DNA of 64,000 nt from Vandiemenella viatica (Eukaryota; Arthropoda; Insecta; Orthoptera; Morabidae): positions 129,068,036 to 129,132,035 of the forward strand of contig CM061921.1 of the NCBI GenBank assembly GCA_031002005.1, given 5' to 3'. How positions within the stretch are numbered: position 1 is the first letter of the stretch; each line of letters begins with the position of its first letter. Positions 11,238 to 22,480 of this stretch are shown piece after piece. The notes beneath the pieces are model-generated. The model worked only from the letters and a program-made list of their open reading frames with translations. It made no database searches and was not told the DNA's origin. The position numbers were made by a program, and so were the translations under genes.

Positions 11238-12104
11238 CAGGGAGTTCGGCGGGAAACGCAACCCACTGTTAGCGCTACAAGGAAGAAACTGCTCCCGGCG
11301 AGCGAGCGGTCAGCTTCCGGCATTGTTCGACCGTCGGCCGCGGACTATTTCATAATAATTACGCTTCATAAACTTCATAAACTTGTATGTGCTAAGCATT
11401 TAAATGTGACGTAATTCATTAGCTTACCTTATAAAAGATACTGGAAGTGTTGACCCTCTTGTGTAATGCACATTTCACATCTTCTGAACATATTTCGAGA
11501 CACACGCTGCCCTAACTGACTTAATGATTTTTTGGGTGACTGTTCTAGTCGAAAAGCGATATCGTCAATTTTATCCTTTGTGAGAATACGGTTGACCGAC
11601 AGTCTCTTTTTGTTAAAAAATGAACCCGTTTCTCTTACTTTTTTAACCAGACGCAGAATTGTTGATTTAGCTGGCAGTAAAGCGCCAGGAAATTCGCGAC
11701 GAAATTTACTGCGACACTTTTTAAACGACTTCTTCTTCACATATGTATCGTAGAGAAATATTCTTTGTTGCAAACTGTAACGTACCATAATTTTACTCAC
11801 ACTCAAACACGGTACAGATTAGTAAGAGTATGAAGCCCCAAACCAGCCAAACCGCAAAGAAACGTTTATTCACAACACTGATTAATAAGAGACTGAAGTC
11901 ACAAACTAGCTACAATGCAATGAAACCGTTCTTAACAATGTAAGGGTCCAAATTATACTGCGTCACTGCACTGTTGGGGCAGCGGAGGTGTTAAACAGTG
12001 CGGTGATTCACGGTGCCGTGTGGCGGCAGTTGCTGGCACGACTGACCGAGCAAGTTGCCGACGGCAACAGACTGGGAGGGTAGCGTTTTCCGGCGAACGC
12101 CCTG
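11238..12104 (-). mobile_element. Internally deleted Tc1/mariner-superfamily transposon
   Basis: The ends are inverted repeats (CAGGGAGTTCGGCGGGAAAC left; CAGGGCGTTCGCCGGAAAAC read inward on the right). Each is flanked by TA (11236-11237 and 12105-12106), the target duplication of this superfamily. Subterminal pairing continues for roughly 70-90 bp. At 867 bp it is too short for a full transposase and carries only the ORF at 11429-11806. It lies inside the plus-strand LTR element. Confidence 0.85.
11429..11806 (-). CDS. Mariner-type transposase N-terminus fused to its C-terminal tail (no catalytic domain)
   Basis: This is an uninterrupted 125-residue frame. Residues about 8-90 form the DNA-binding helix-turn-helix region seen in large insect mariner-like transposases (YSLQQRIFLYDTYVK..., then STILRLVKKVRETGS and LEQSPKKSLSQLG). 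Residues about 104-125 (RNMFRRCEMCITQEGQHFQYLL in two pieces) match the extreme C-terminus of the same transposase class; compare CRAGIAAEGGHLEQLL at the end of the copy at 39373-40560. The whole catalytic D-D-D region is missing, yet the frame stays open across the deletion. If expressed it could bind transposon ends without cutting them; that is inference. It may equally be a neutral deletion. Confidence 0.6.
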   Translation of the reverse strand: MSVSKIMVRYSLQQRIFLYDTYVKKKSFKKCRSKFRREFPGALLPAKSTILRLVKKVRETGSFFNKKRLSVNRILTKDKIDDIAFRLEQSPKKSLSQLGQRVSRNMFRRCEMCITQEGQHFQYLL

Positions 12105-12429
12105 TATATCCATACGCACAACAGCAGAAACTTCGAGAGCACATCAGCTGAACAGCTGTTTTTGTTGAACAACAACATTCATGGTCGGCCAAGTCGTGTT
12201 CGCGTTGCTGTACAGAACAACAGGAAACAGAAAAGGAAACAAACAAGGGAAGTACATTTTAAATCCCTTTATTTGTTTAAATACAGTGAAGGATATACAA
12301 TTCGATAATTTAATTTTCCCGGATTTAAATAATTTCCATTCTTTACCTGATGTGAACTTTACCGATTTCTATTCACTGTGTTTTGTGCTACAAAGTTTTG
12401 TTTCACGTTGGTTATGATTATTTGAATTT
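12105..12429. other. Leader-like non-coding stretch of the gag-only LTR element
   Basis: This sequence lies between the mariner derivative and the gag remnant. The open frame at 12181-12417 shows no recognisable motif. Confidence 0.35.
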
Positions 12430-14133
12430 AAATTACCATGCATAAGGAAAATGAAACTGTTTTTCATGCTTCTGTCAAACTGATGCTGCAGATAATTTTA
12501 ATTTACCGGATATGTCTCCACCATCTGAATATACCATACTTGACTCTTTTCCGTAGGTAATTTTGGAAAAAACAACCAATATTTCATCAAGAGGATGAAG
12601 AAGAAGACAATAGGGTTCAGTTTTTACAAATTGAGGGTGATTATTCTCCTGCAGTAGGTACCCATCAGGAACCAGAAAATAAACAAACTCCATCAACCCT
12701 TTCTATATTACCCAGAAAGAACATACCATTTCCCTACAAAGATTGACTGACCTAATTTTAACAATGCAATCTCATTTAGATGATCAATTTAGTGAAACAA
12801 AGACTGACCTTAGATGGGGTTTTATGGACCATTCACGACTAATTGATTCCAAAATAAATGAAATTCAGGGTAAGATAGAAAGTTATTACACACATTTTGG
12901 TGAACGTGTTACTAAAAATTAAACAACCCTAGAAAAACATACTATAGAATGCCAGGAAAGCCGAGAAAATGTTGAACATAAGATCCAGACTCTTAGTTAT
13001 GATATAAATCAACTTGGGAATACCTTTAAGAATGAATTTATTCAGCAAGGAAACAGAGTCAACAAAGTAGAACTAGAACAGCTTAAGGTTAAAGAGCGCA
13101 TAGAATTATTACATGATAATCCAAAAAGTCACATACAGGCATAGGTTTGTTACATGAACATGGTAGTAAAATGGAAAAACGTGTTGAACATTTAGAGAGT
13201 GTCCAAATTCGACAAGAGAGCACTACATTAGAAGTTATTAATGATGTGTAGTATATAAATGAGAGAATTAAAGGGTGTGAGGGATCTGTAGGTAATAATC
13301 AAAGACAACCCATGGGGTCGCATCCCATTTCAGTAATTTTCCCTGAGAAAATTGAAGTAGATTTTTTTTTATCACATCAGAAGGGTATCAACCCAATAGA
13401 TTTCATAAAAGTTTTGAAGCCTTTGAAACCTTCACTTCTTTTACTGATGAAAGAAAAATCAACGTAGTGTATCAACATCTAAAAGGTACTGCAAAAATGT
13501 GGGGAGATAGGCAAACACCTTCTTGCCGAACTTATGAAGAATTTAAAACCAAGTTTCAAAATTATTTCTGGGCTAGTGCTCGACAAACTAATGTAATATT
13601 AGATTTTTTTAATGGGAGGCGATACAATCAGAATAGGGAGAAACTATATGATTTCTTCCATCAGTGTTGGCTTGGGATAAAGCACATGGACCAAACCATT
13701 GAGGAAATAACTGTTATTAAAGGCATTGTTAACAGACTTTCTTACCGGTTACAAGAAACCTTTTATAATCCTCAAACAATCAATACAATAGATGACTTTC
13801 TGAGTTGGGCCCAAGATTTTGATGACAGAGAACAAAGAAACAGGGAATGAGGTAACTACGATCGTGGAGGAGATGAACCTATTCAGCAATCCTACTAGTA
13901 ACGATGTTTATCAGCGAAGAGAGCCGAGGAATCCCCATTTCTCAACTGCACCCAATATAAATGAGATGACGCATCATAACCAGAGGAATGTCAGGTATTT
14001 TAAACGTGCGAGAAATGGGCATTTAAAAGAGAGAAATAATTGTTTCTACAAAACTGAAAGTGAGGCAAGAGGAAATGAAACTGTGCAAGCGATACCTACA
14101 GATGAGGCTTTTAATAATCAGTCGGAAAACTAG
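12430..14133 (+). pseudogene. gag: Coiled-coil Gag of a Ty3-like, gag-only LTR element
   Basis: About 12740-13260 encodes, with a few stops, a long heptad-rich coiled coil (LDDQFSETKTDL..., then ENVEHKIQTLSYDINQLGN). The frame at 13467-13850 gives a capsid-like domain: YQHLKGTAKMWGDR, RTYEEFKTKFQNYFW, a Y-D-F-F-H-Q-C-W-L-G block, and the ending DDFLSWAQDFDDREQRNRE. The G-x-A-x-x-W...T-Y/F-E-E-F-K-x-x-F...F-W pattern is shared with the Gag at 58232. Frame 13819-14133 continues with a basic C-terminal region. Frameshifts separate the parts. No protease, RT or integrase follows, so the element would have depended on enzymes in trans. Confidence 0.65.
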
Positions 14134-15696
14134 GCACGGCTGAAACTGTGGTCCAAGTGGAGGCCTAACAGGATATTGGACCATCTTCTATATGCGATGT
14201 CAGGACTCTTTTCCACAATGACTCCCGAGAAGACCTTACTGAAGATAAACATGAAGGTAATGAATAGAACCTGATGATATATTATGATTTTGACCACTTA
14301 GCTAACATCTTACATAGAGGAATGAGGATTACAACTAGATTAAATGCTGAATTTAGAGTTCTGGCAGAGTATGTACTAACAGAAAAAGGTGTTGAAGAAC
14401 ATTCTGTAGCAGGTTACTTGTTTACTAATATAAATGGAATTTAATCTCCCAATATTTGTGCAGAGTTGGAGGAATTTGTTGCATATTGTCAGAAGGAAGG
14501 TGATGAAATTATTGATATCAGCTATGATGAGGATTGTTCTGAGAGCACAATAAGTGAACCTATTTCATATGAACTTAAACGAAATGGTTTCTTTAAGAAT
14601 GAAATTGAGGAAGTGAACTTAAATGACACTATATTTACCATAACATGTAATAAAGTGAGTGATGAACAGAGTCTTTCTGTTGGTGAAAATAACTGTAGTA
14701 ATTCTAGTTAGGAAGTATTCACAAATGAAGAAGAGTGTATTGTTTCTGATAAAGATTTTTGTGGCATAGGGAGACTATTTCTGATAGGGCAAAAGCTACC
14801 ATTAGACTTGCTGTGTGTGAAGCAGAATAGAATGGTCTACCCACAAACCTACTACCTGAGGAAGGATAAAATGTAGAAGAGATGAAATAATACTTCAAGA
14901 ATCCTCTACCTAATGAAGAAAAAACTACATAAGAGAAGAGAAAAGAAATCAGACTTCAAAAACCCACTTCAAGAAGAAAAGAAATACGGCTTCAAGAAAC
15001 CATTACCTGAAGAAAAAGAAAGTCAAGTGGAAACGAAATACTGTTTCAAGAACCTACTACCTACAAAGAAAAAAAGTTAAGTGGAAAAGTCAAATGGTAG
15101 GAAAGAAAAAGTAAGCTGTGAAAACCAACGGTTTTACTAATTATGACAAAAGAAGGAAAAGAAATATTAAAGTTAGTCAAATCTTTGCAGGCATTGTGTA
15201 AAATATTTTTTTCAATATTGATTGTTTAAGAAGACTCATGTTACAACAAGAAAATGACCCATGTCAATTGGTTTGATATTATATAATTTTTAGGTCCAGG
15301 TACCTCCTTCGACATGGACAAATACTTTATGCAGGAACTCATGTATTGTTAATTAAATAGGTTTTGTGTTTTGAAAAATGAGGAAAAAATGTTTATATTT
15401 TTGTTCTTCTACAGGGTTAAATGCTGGCGGAATGTATATCTTGTTTCAGGAGTACCGTGCAGGAAAAAAACAAAGCTTGATGGAAGCAGAGTTTAGTACC
15501 CTGTAAGACAGTTGAAGATTATGCTTGCTACAGGTGGAAGACAAGTACAACAACATACCAACAGTGCAGCCAGAGAAGACAAGGAACTTCAACTTATTCA
15601 ATAATTGTTACTATTAATCCAAGGGATCTGTAATAATTCCAGTTTGGTTAAGGAGATAAATTAATTTCCATGTCAATGTTTTGCGAATTTCATGGA
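14134..15696 (+). other. 3' internal region of the gag-only element
   Basis: Frame 14466-14711 gives an acidic peptide with no motif I know; further upstream, in another frame, runs a related open stretch. About 14860-15120 contains tandem-like repeats of cctacctgaagaaaaa / gaagaaaagaaat, which are K/E-rich in translation. No RT, RNase H or integrase motifs are visible. Confidence 0.45.
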
Positions 15697-15710
15697 AATT
15701 AGCGGGGAAA
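15697..15710 (+). promoter_or_regulatory. Polypurine tract of the gag-only LTR element
   Basis: The run attagcggggaaa ends directly at TGTGACAG (15711), the start of the second copy of repeat B. Confidence 0.6.
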
Positions 15711-16279
15711 TGTGACAGAGCTGATTGATACAATAAAGGAAATAACATGATAAAATTATTTACCAATCAATAAAGTTTAATTAAAGATTAAAATTCCCAT
15801 GGAGAATATTAAATATACGTGATTTGAATTTCCCGTTACAATTCGCTGGTCATTATTAACAAACAGATGCAGTAAAAAATCTTCAATTGAAAGTAGACGT
15901 CGCTTCGTGAGATGATCAGATTGCTATTTCAAGAACCTTTAATGTTCGGAAATGAAGTATTAACCAACGACCCATGTAAATTGTATGACGGGTGTTGGTT
16001 TAGTTATCGTTGTTATTAACCCCTTAACCTACGATTTACATCGAAGATGTTGGGCCGAAATTGTATACAAGCTCGCGCAGCGTTCGGGACGTTCGCACGA
16101 CTTGTGTAACACGCTAATCCGGGCATTCGTAAACATGACGGGCATCGCCCGATAGCACAGACAAGGCTCGTGATGTATTTCTATTATCTCTTCGTATCGT
16201 GATCAGTTTCTAGTTGTTCTTGATCACATTCACACGTCGCAATTTACGTTCATAAATTCTAGAGAAGCAACCCCACTAG

Positions 16280-17855
16280 ATGTTCTCTAGAAAAAGATTT
16301 TCTGGTGAAAACAGTGAGAATTGTGCTATTAATTTTGCTAATGAAAGTGACAGTAGTGACGAAATATGTAATTTTCGAAGAAAGTATAGGCGAATAATTA
16401 TTGATGATACATCCGACAACGATAAACTACCAGAGTCCTGGCTTTGGAAAGGAATAAGAAATAGTCCAAAAATCTGGGACTATACGATGACTCCTGGCAT
16501 AAGAGAGGCAGCCTTATGTCAATTAGGAGGAAGCAGAAGAGAATTTGATATATTTAATTTAATATTTGATGATATATTTTGGAACAATATTATGACCGAA
16601 ACGAATCAGTATGCAGATCAAATACGAGAAAATCCACATACAACACGAAAAATTGACGACACTTGGTTTCCTGTAGACTCTACCGAAATTAAAAATATTT
16701 CGCATTGACCATAATAATGTCACAGGTAAAAAAACACAAGAATCCAAATGAATTGGTCGAATATTTAGAAAATCAATACCTTTGAACAGATATCTACAAA
16801 TTACAAGGTTCTTGCATTTCTCAAACAATAATGTGGTTGCCAATACAGATAAATTGAACAAGATTAGACCTGTGATTGATTTTTTGAACCAAAAATTTAA
16901 AGAAATGTATATAATGAAAAAAGACATTTCTATTGATGAATCTCTTCTGAAATTCAGGGGGCGTCTATCTTATAAGCAATTCAACCCATCCAAAAGGGCA
17001 AGGTTTGGCGTTAAATTTTATAAATTATGTGAGTCCGATTCCGGCTATTGTTATGAATTTAAAATATATACCGGCCACGACAAAATAAACTGTGAAGATA
17101 GCGCTTCAGAAAGTGTTGTCAAAGAGCTTTCTGAGTCAGTGTTGCACAGGGGTCACACTTTGTACATAGACAATTGGTATTCTTCCCCAAAATTATTTAT
17201 GACATTATCAAATAAATATAAAACAAATGTAATTGGCACAGTACGTTCGAATAGGAAGAACATGCCAAAAGATTTGTGCACTGTAAAATTAACAAGAGGC
17301 GAATACGCAATAAGAAGCTGCAACCGAATACTCGCTATAAAATGGAAAGACATGCGAGATGTTTATATGCTGTCGACAAAACATGAAGCAGTAGAAATGA
17401 CTTCACAAGGATCCAAGGGCACTCTAAAACCAAATTGTATTGCAGAGTATAACAAGAGAATGAATGGAATTGATCTCCAAGATCAAATATTAGCATGTTT
17501 TCCAGTGATGAGAAAATTCATGAAAGGATATAAAAAAATTTTTATCTGTTTGATCTATAAGATCAACATAGCCGAATCTCTACTGAAGAAAATGCCAAAA
17601 CCGATTTATAGAGAACGAGGCGTATTATCTTCCGGAGATGAGCCAGACAGAGTTTACGCGAAGGAATCGGCTCATTTTCAAAAGCACATTGATCCAACAC
17701 CCTCTAAATTAAGACTGTCAAAACGTTGTACAGTTTGTCACAAAAATAAAAAACGTAAAGAAACAACGTGGGAGTGTGAAAGGTGTAAAGTTCCGTTACA
17801 TGTACCAGAATGCTTTGAAATATATCATACGGTTACAGATTATACAGATTACTAA
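16280..17855 (+). pseudogene. piggyBac transposase, frameshifted
   Basis: The N-terminal frame 16280-16708 (142 aa) contains the family's pre-catalytic region. About 16690-16785 has at least two frame disruptions, after which 16782-17855 (357 aa) carries the DDD catalytic domain. The acidic residues are visible in their contexts: SIDESLLKFRGR (D52 of this frame), YIDNWYSSP (D130) and RMNGIDLQDQ (D231). A C-terminal cysteine/histidine-rich zinc-binding domain follows (C316, C319, C332, C335, H340, C344, H349). About residues 245-265 look shortened relative to the family. All catalytic residues remain, but the frameshifts, and perhaps the shortening, make this copy inactive as read. Confidence 0.9.
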
Positions 17856-17944
17856 TTTTATATTTTGGAGTTTTGTATAAATAAACATTTTGTAATACTT
17901 GCGTCTACCACAATTATTGCATCAGACTGTAATTGCGTATCAAA

Positions 17945-18095
17945 TATTCCACGTAATATTCACATCTGGCGCGATCACCGTACGCGGGCTATGCCCGTAA
18001 TATTTACTTCTGGCCCAACCATCGTACGTGGGCTATGCCCGTAATATTTCTTCTGGCCCAACCATCGTACGCGGGCTATGCCCGTCATTGTAGAT
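17945..18095 (+). repeat. Three tandem ~48-bp subterminal repeats in piggyBac
   Basis: The unit (t)tctggcccaaccatcgtacg...gggctatgcccgt occurs three times, with small variations, just inside the right end. Each contains the palindromic core cgggctatgcccg. A related word, tgacgggcatcgcccg, occurs near the left end (about 16136). Such subterminal repeats are often transposase-binding sites; that role is inferred. Confidence 0.8.
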
Positions 18096-18174
18096 TAAGG
18101 GGTTAAAATGTAATTATGATAAACTGAGCCTTCCTTCATTAAAAGTATATGGTAATTATTTCTAGTTCTGAAAT

Positions 18175-18933
18175 AAATTAGAAAAGACTACGAATGCCCG
18201 GATTTATTCTATAAAATATTTTTTCTTCCACGCAAAGTGTTACACTATTCCATTTAGCCATCGGAACAGGAAAGGACTAGTTGAAAAACAAAGATAGTTG
18301 CTACTTATATTGAAGTTTTCTAAGCTCACTACTAGAGGCGCAGTTCTCCGCTACTCTTATCAACGGAATCTGATTACTTCGAGACGTGGCTGTTTTTAAA
18401 AGTTTGATAACTGGTTTTGAAATGATTGAAGTACAAGGACATAGGTTTATTACAATAGAAAATTAGGATTTTAATATGTAAATACAACTTAACCGACAGC
18501 TAAAAATTTGACTCAACCCTTCAGGTGTCGTTACTGGGTTAGTTACTTGAGAATTAAACTGTGGCAGTTTTTTATTAGTTCATTATCGTCATCTGAAGAC
18601 ATGTGACGAGTGCGGGCATTGTTCACTGATGCAGATAGCCGTACTTGTAGCTTCAGGATCAAACCATTCCGAACCTTGATATTCTTGCACGAATCACACT
18701 TGAAGTTAACAAGTGATGGCACCAAATGTTTCGTTGGAGGCAATTCCTCACGGCTGATCTCCCACCGTATCATGTGTAGAGAGGGTTCAATTCACAGATA
18801 TTGTGTCTTGGCTGCCATACTCGCGCGAGACACTCACTACCTGTCCCCCTGTGAAGCACGGTCGGCCATCCCAACTGTGAGCGCTAACGCGCGCGGAATC
18901 CACATTATTTCCTAGTCTCTGCCACAGGTTACA
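18175..18933 (-). repeat. LTR of a minus-strand Ty3-like element (contains repeat A, right copy)
   Basis: Read on the minus strand it starts TGTAACCTGTGGCAGAG (18933), preceded by the purine-rich aaaaggaggaggacc, so it would be a 3' LTR. It includes an AATAAA near 18445-18455. Its last ~478 bp equal the left copy at 10259-10733. It abuts the plus-strand LTR (18172) almost exactly. Confidence 0.5.
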
Positions 18934-20406
18934 TTATATATGGTCCTCCTCCTTTTCTGATCAGAAAGTCACAACGTTAGATTTTTCAGATTACCACAGC
19001 ACTGTTACTTTGCACACGTCACCACAGTTTTCATCATATACCACCCGCCATTGTTTTGCCACATTCATGTAGAGACGACTATTTTATCTAGCCAAATTAC
19101 TTACTTCACATTACAGTATACACACTCTGTCCATCTCTTAGTTAACTTTTATGATAACATATTTAACAATTGGATTCTTTATTTACTCAGTACTCTGCTT
19201 GACCGTTACTTATATTTATACTAGTCGATACAACTCATACATTCACTATCATTGACAGTGCATTACTGCTTAATCATATAAGCCACATTACCTTACGTAA
19301 AATAATATCCATCTCTTCCTCATAACACACAATATTTATTCAATCTTTCCATTTCACACTTTGACATCACTTAAACATTTCTGGTCACATCTGTTCTCAA
19401 AATCAATTAACATTTCATTCATTCAAAGCGCCGCAACGGTATTCATTCTGCTCATCATTTCCCATCCATGCCCTCACTTGTTTCTCTTCTCTTTTGTTCT
19501 CCCTATATCATCTCTTTGTCATATATCATTTATGGCTCGCTTTTCCTTGCTGCCTATTAAACTCAGAATAATAATATTATTATAAATATTTAGAAAACAT
19601 ACAACTACTTTAAAATACATTAAAAATTGTCCATTAATTTCATTTACTTCATGTATGGCCGTTACACATGTCCCACCACTGAAATCGGCTAATGGTGCAA
19701 CACTTAGGCGATACCACTGGACCAATACCATCAAGCCTGTCTACTATAATATTCATGTACATCAATTCAATCAAACTCTAGTTTTAATTTTCATTAACCT
19801 ACATCATTCTTATCTCCCACAGGTGACAAGCGCTACCTGCTCCGGGAGAAGTAACATCATGTCTATTCAGTATTTCTTTTGTCCAACCCGAATCAACTCA
19901 TTTAATTCTTGTCATTCCACTTCAAAGTCTGACGATAAGTTTCATCAGCTAGGTCTCGGGAAGTTTCATTTTTCCGAAAGGTTCCATTTCAATTCACAAT
20001 ATGACTTGAAATCATGTACATTTAACAATTCTTAAATTTCCTTTTTCTGTTCTTCGCAATCCATCCACTCCCCTCCTCTTTTCAATTATAGTTCCACAAC
20101 ATTCTTTTTCATCCCGACGTAGTATGCCAGTTGCCTTTTTTAATTTCGTTCTACTATCTGTCACATGCATCTTTGGTCTTTCTCCGATTCTCTAACGTCC
20201 AGATTTTCTGAATGGTAAGACTTCTTCACTACCAATCTTTTCTTCCACAATTTGTTTCTTCATCTTGCTTCTTTCTATTGTTACTTCATCAGTTTTCTTC
20301 TACTGATTGGTTATTGACACAGTTATCTTTTATTTTAGAACTTCAAATGCTTGTATTCTTTCTTGTAAGATCTCTTGATGCGAATCTTTGTTCGAAAATA
20401 ACACAT
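18934..20406 (-). other. Degenerate internal region of a minus-strand LTR element
   Basis: This lies between the putative polypurine tract and the ORF at 20407. Minus-strand frames are K/E-rich and broken by stops; I recognise no protease, RT or integrase motif. About 19100-19400 is AT-rich with no coding signal. Confidence 0.35.
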
Positions 20407-20895
20407 TCACATTACTCTTCTTATCTTCAACATAATTTGGTCCTGCAGATACTGTCCGACTGCATTCTTTCTCAGTACTGTTAGAAATATGTTGTGCTTT
20501 TCTTCTTTATTCTCTGTTTCATACTTCCTCTCATTTTCAGATATTAATTGATCCAATGCGCCTTCCATTGCAAACCATTTTTTATTGCGTCTAACTTTAT
20601 CTATAATATCATTCATACACTCAATATTCTTGCGTTCTTGTTTCCTTGTCTGGAAATCAAAACACTTCCACCATTCTAATGGTCTACCCTCTTCACCTGG
20701 TTCTGTTCTCCTGACACAGTTAAGATTAAATCTTCTTAAATTATCATATTCTACCCTTGCTAGTTCACCGTTTCCTTTAAAATCAATTTTCAATATCGTT
20801 CTCACATGTTTGTTTTCTGCCTTTCCACTACTTCTTCTCAATTTATCTTGTTTTATCACTGGTCCACTACTATTATCCGAAATCGATCGGACCAC
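20407..20895 (-). pseudogene. Uncharacterised 162-aa open frame of the minus-strand LTR element
   Basis: This is the longest open frame between 18 and 22 kb: a charged (K/R/E-rich) peptide of 162 residues with a predicted helical centre (IECMNDIIDKVRRNKKW). It contains no recognisable domain. It follows the gag-like region on the same strand, so it may be the Gag C-terminus or a degraded pol part. The start codon is not an ATG in the best frame, and the flanking frames are broken. Confidence 0.35.
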
Positions 20896-20979
20896 CCTCG
20901 ACTCGGATTTCAGTTTTGCGACACATCTTTTTGAAATCCTCCGACATTTCTAACTTGCAGTTTTCATTGATCATCCCGT

Positions 20980-21900
20980 AGCACATCTCTAGAACCATTT
21001 TTGTGGTTCCTCCAATCTATCTTCTCTCGAACATACTGTTCTTGTCGACCCTTGTTATGCCATTGGTCTATTCTATTGATAATGTTCAGAAATTCATCAA
21101 TTTCATCCCACTGAAGTTCAACGATATTTTCCTGTACATCCTACGGCAATTTCCTTCGCAATACCTCGATCTTTTCTTCGTCATCTACATTCGAATAAAG
21201 ATAAGCTAATTCGTTCAGTTTTCTTTCACAAGTTTCTAGCAAACACCCATCTTCATAATGGTATGCTCCGCTTTCCCAAAAATTGACCATTATCCTTCTT
21301 TGAAGTTGCTTTTAGCAGTATTTATTCAAGAAAAATTCTTCATATCCCGCAAAACTCACACTTGTACTTTTTATGTCACTACCCAAGCGATGGCCATTCC
21401 ACTCGAGTGATTCCTTACTTATTTAATCTTCATGAAATCCGACCAATGTCTAGGCAGCTCATTTTTATAAGTTTTCATAAATATTACAGGATGTACCATT
21501 TGGTTAGAAAGTGATTTCAGGCATTACTAAATGATCTCCCATTTGTTGATGCCCCATAAACTTTTTCACTGTTTGCCTAGTATTCATTAATTCTTTTCTA
21601 CTTAGTTCGCAAACTTCATCATTTCTTTCCATTCTATTTTTATGTATATTCTGTACACTATTTACTCCTTGCCCCATAAATTTAATTTCCGCTTCTGTCC
21701 TATGTGCGCGTTTCTCCCGTTGCCGCTTCTAATCATCACATGTCCTTTCCTGTTCACTGAGAAGCACGTTCATTGTTTGCTCCAGGTCTTCCCTAACATT
21801 ATCGCGTGATTCAGCAGCTGCATCTTTGACTTCAAGCACGCTCTGCGCAATATGTTCGTAGACTATGCTAATTCTACATCATATACTATTATTTACAGCT
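20980..21900 (-). pseudogene. gag: Ty3-like gag remnant
   Basis: On the minus strand, segments across frames include a coiled-coil region (VQNIHKNRMERNDEVCELS). Next comes a block with P-R-H-W-S-D-F-M-K, then a capsid-like C-terminal half: EEFFLNKYC, RIMVNFWESGAYHYEDGC, YLYSNVDDEEKIEVLRRKLP, WDEIDEFLNIINRIDQW. The order and spacing parallel the Gag pieces at 13467-13850 and 59240-59700. There are several stops and frameshifts. Confidence 0.55.
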
Positions 21901-22140
21901 TGTTCTTCTGACCCGATGCTTAGCTTAATTACTTTCCGTCCATTTTATTCATTAAAATACTCAATAACCTCTCAGTACCTAACTTACGACATTCTGTCGG
22001 CTTAGCAGCGCCTATCGTCTGTTCAGGAGATTCTAACATCTGATCTTCCCATAAACTATACCATTCTGTTTCCTCAATATTAGTTTTTTCAATAATTCTA
22101 TTCTATATATTACCCTTCACAACATACAAAAACAATCTGT

Positions 22141-22467
22141 TTACCCTTTAGTCGACTATGATGCCGCAAAGAATAAACAATGGGGTATTTGACTACTTCT
22201 TGAAAATGGTTTTAAATTGTTTATTGGTACACCTTATTCACCGAATGAAGTGATTTTTTGACAAAAGTGCATTATTTTTTGAAAAATTCAAAGTTAAAAT
22301 TTAAAGAATTTAAAAGCCCGCCAAAACGCTCCTTTGCTGCCTGGCGCGTGCGACGACAGTCGTGACGTCACCCGTCTGTAATCGCTGCCGCTAGGAATAG
22401 AGCGTTTCCTATTACCCAAGTTTTCAACTATTTTTTTATTGCTTGTTGCTGGTTATTTCTTGTTATT
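22141..22467. other. No gene recognised; flank of the RTE insertion
   Basis: AT-rich sequence with a GC-richer patch (22320-22400). I could not find here the missing remainder of the LTRs seen at 10.7 and 18.2 kb. Confidence 0.4.
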
Positions 22468-22480
22468 AATGAAGGTTCGG

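Larger units (their letters stand above)
16020..18102 (+). mobile_element. piggyBac-family transposon with TTAA duplication
   Basis: TTAA flanks both ends (16016-16019 and 18103-18106). The termini are inverted: CCCCTTAACCTACGAT on the left and CCCCTTAATCTACAAT read inward on the right. The 2.08-kb element contains a transposase with recognisable piggyBac catalytic motifs. It inserted into the 3' LTR of the gag-only retroelement, so it is younger than that element. Confidence 0.95.
15711..18172 (+). repeat. 3' LTR (repeat B, second copy), split by piggyBac
   Basis: 15711-16019 and 18107-18172 together reproduce repeat B of 10734-11095. The split is exactly at a TTAA, which is duplicated on both sides of the piggyBac element. 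Right after ctagttctg the sequence passes directly into the minus-strand LTR that starts at 18175. Confidence 0.75.

Noticed and set aside
14466..14711. Acidic 81-codon frame as a separate gene
   Set aside because: It is flanked by same-strand broken frames of the gag-only LTR element and has no start context or domain of its own.
17945..18095. CRISPR-like array of three repeats
   Set aside because: Repeats are contiguous with almost no spacers, lie inside a piggyBac end, and the genome is eukaryotic.
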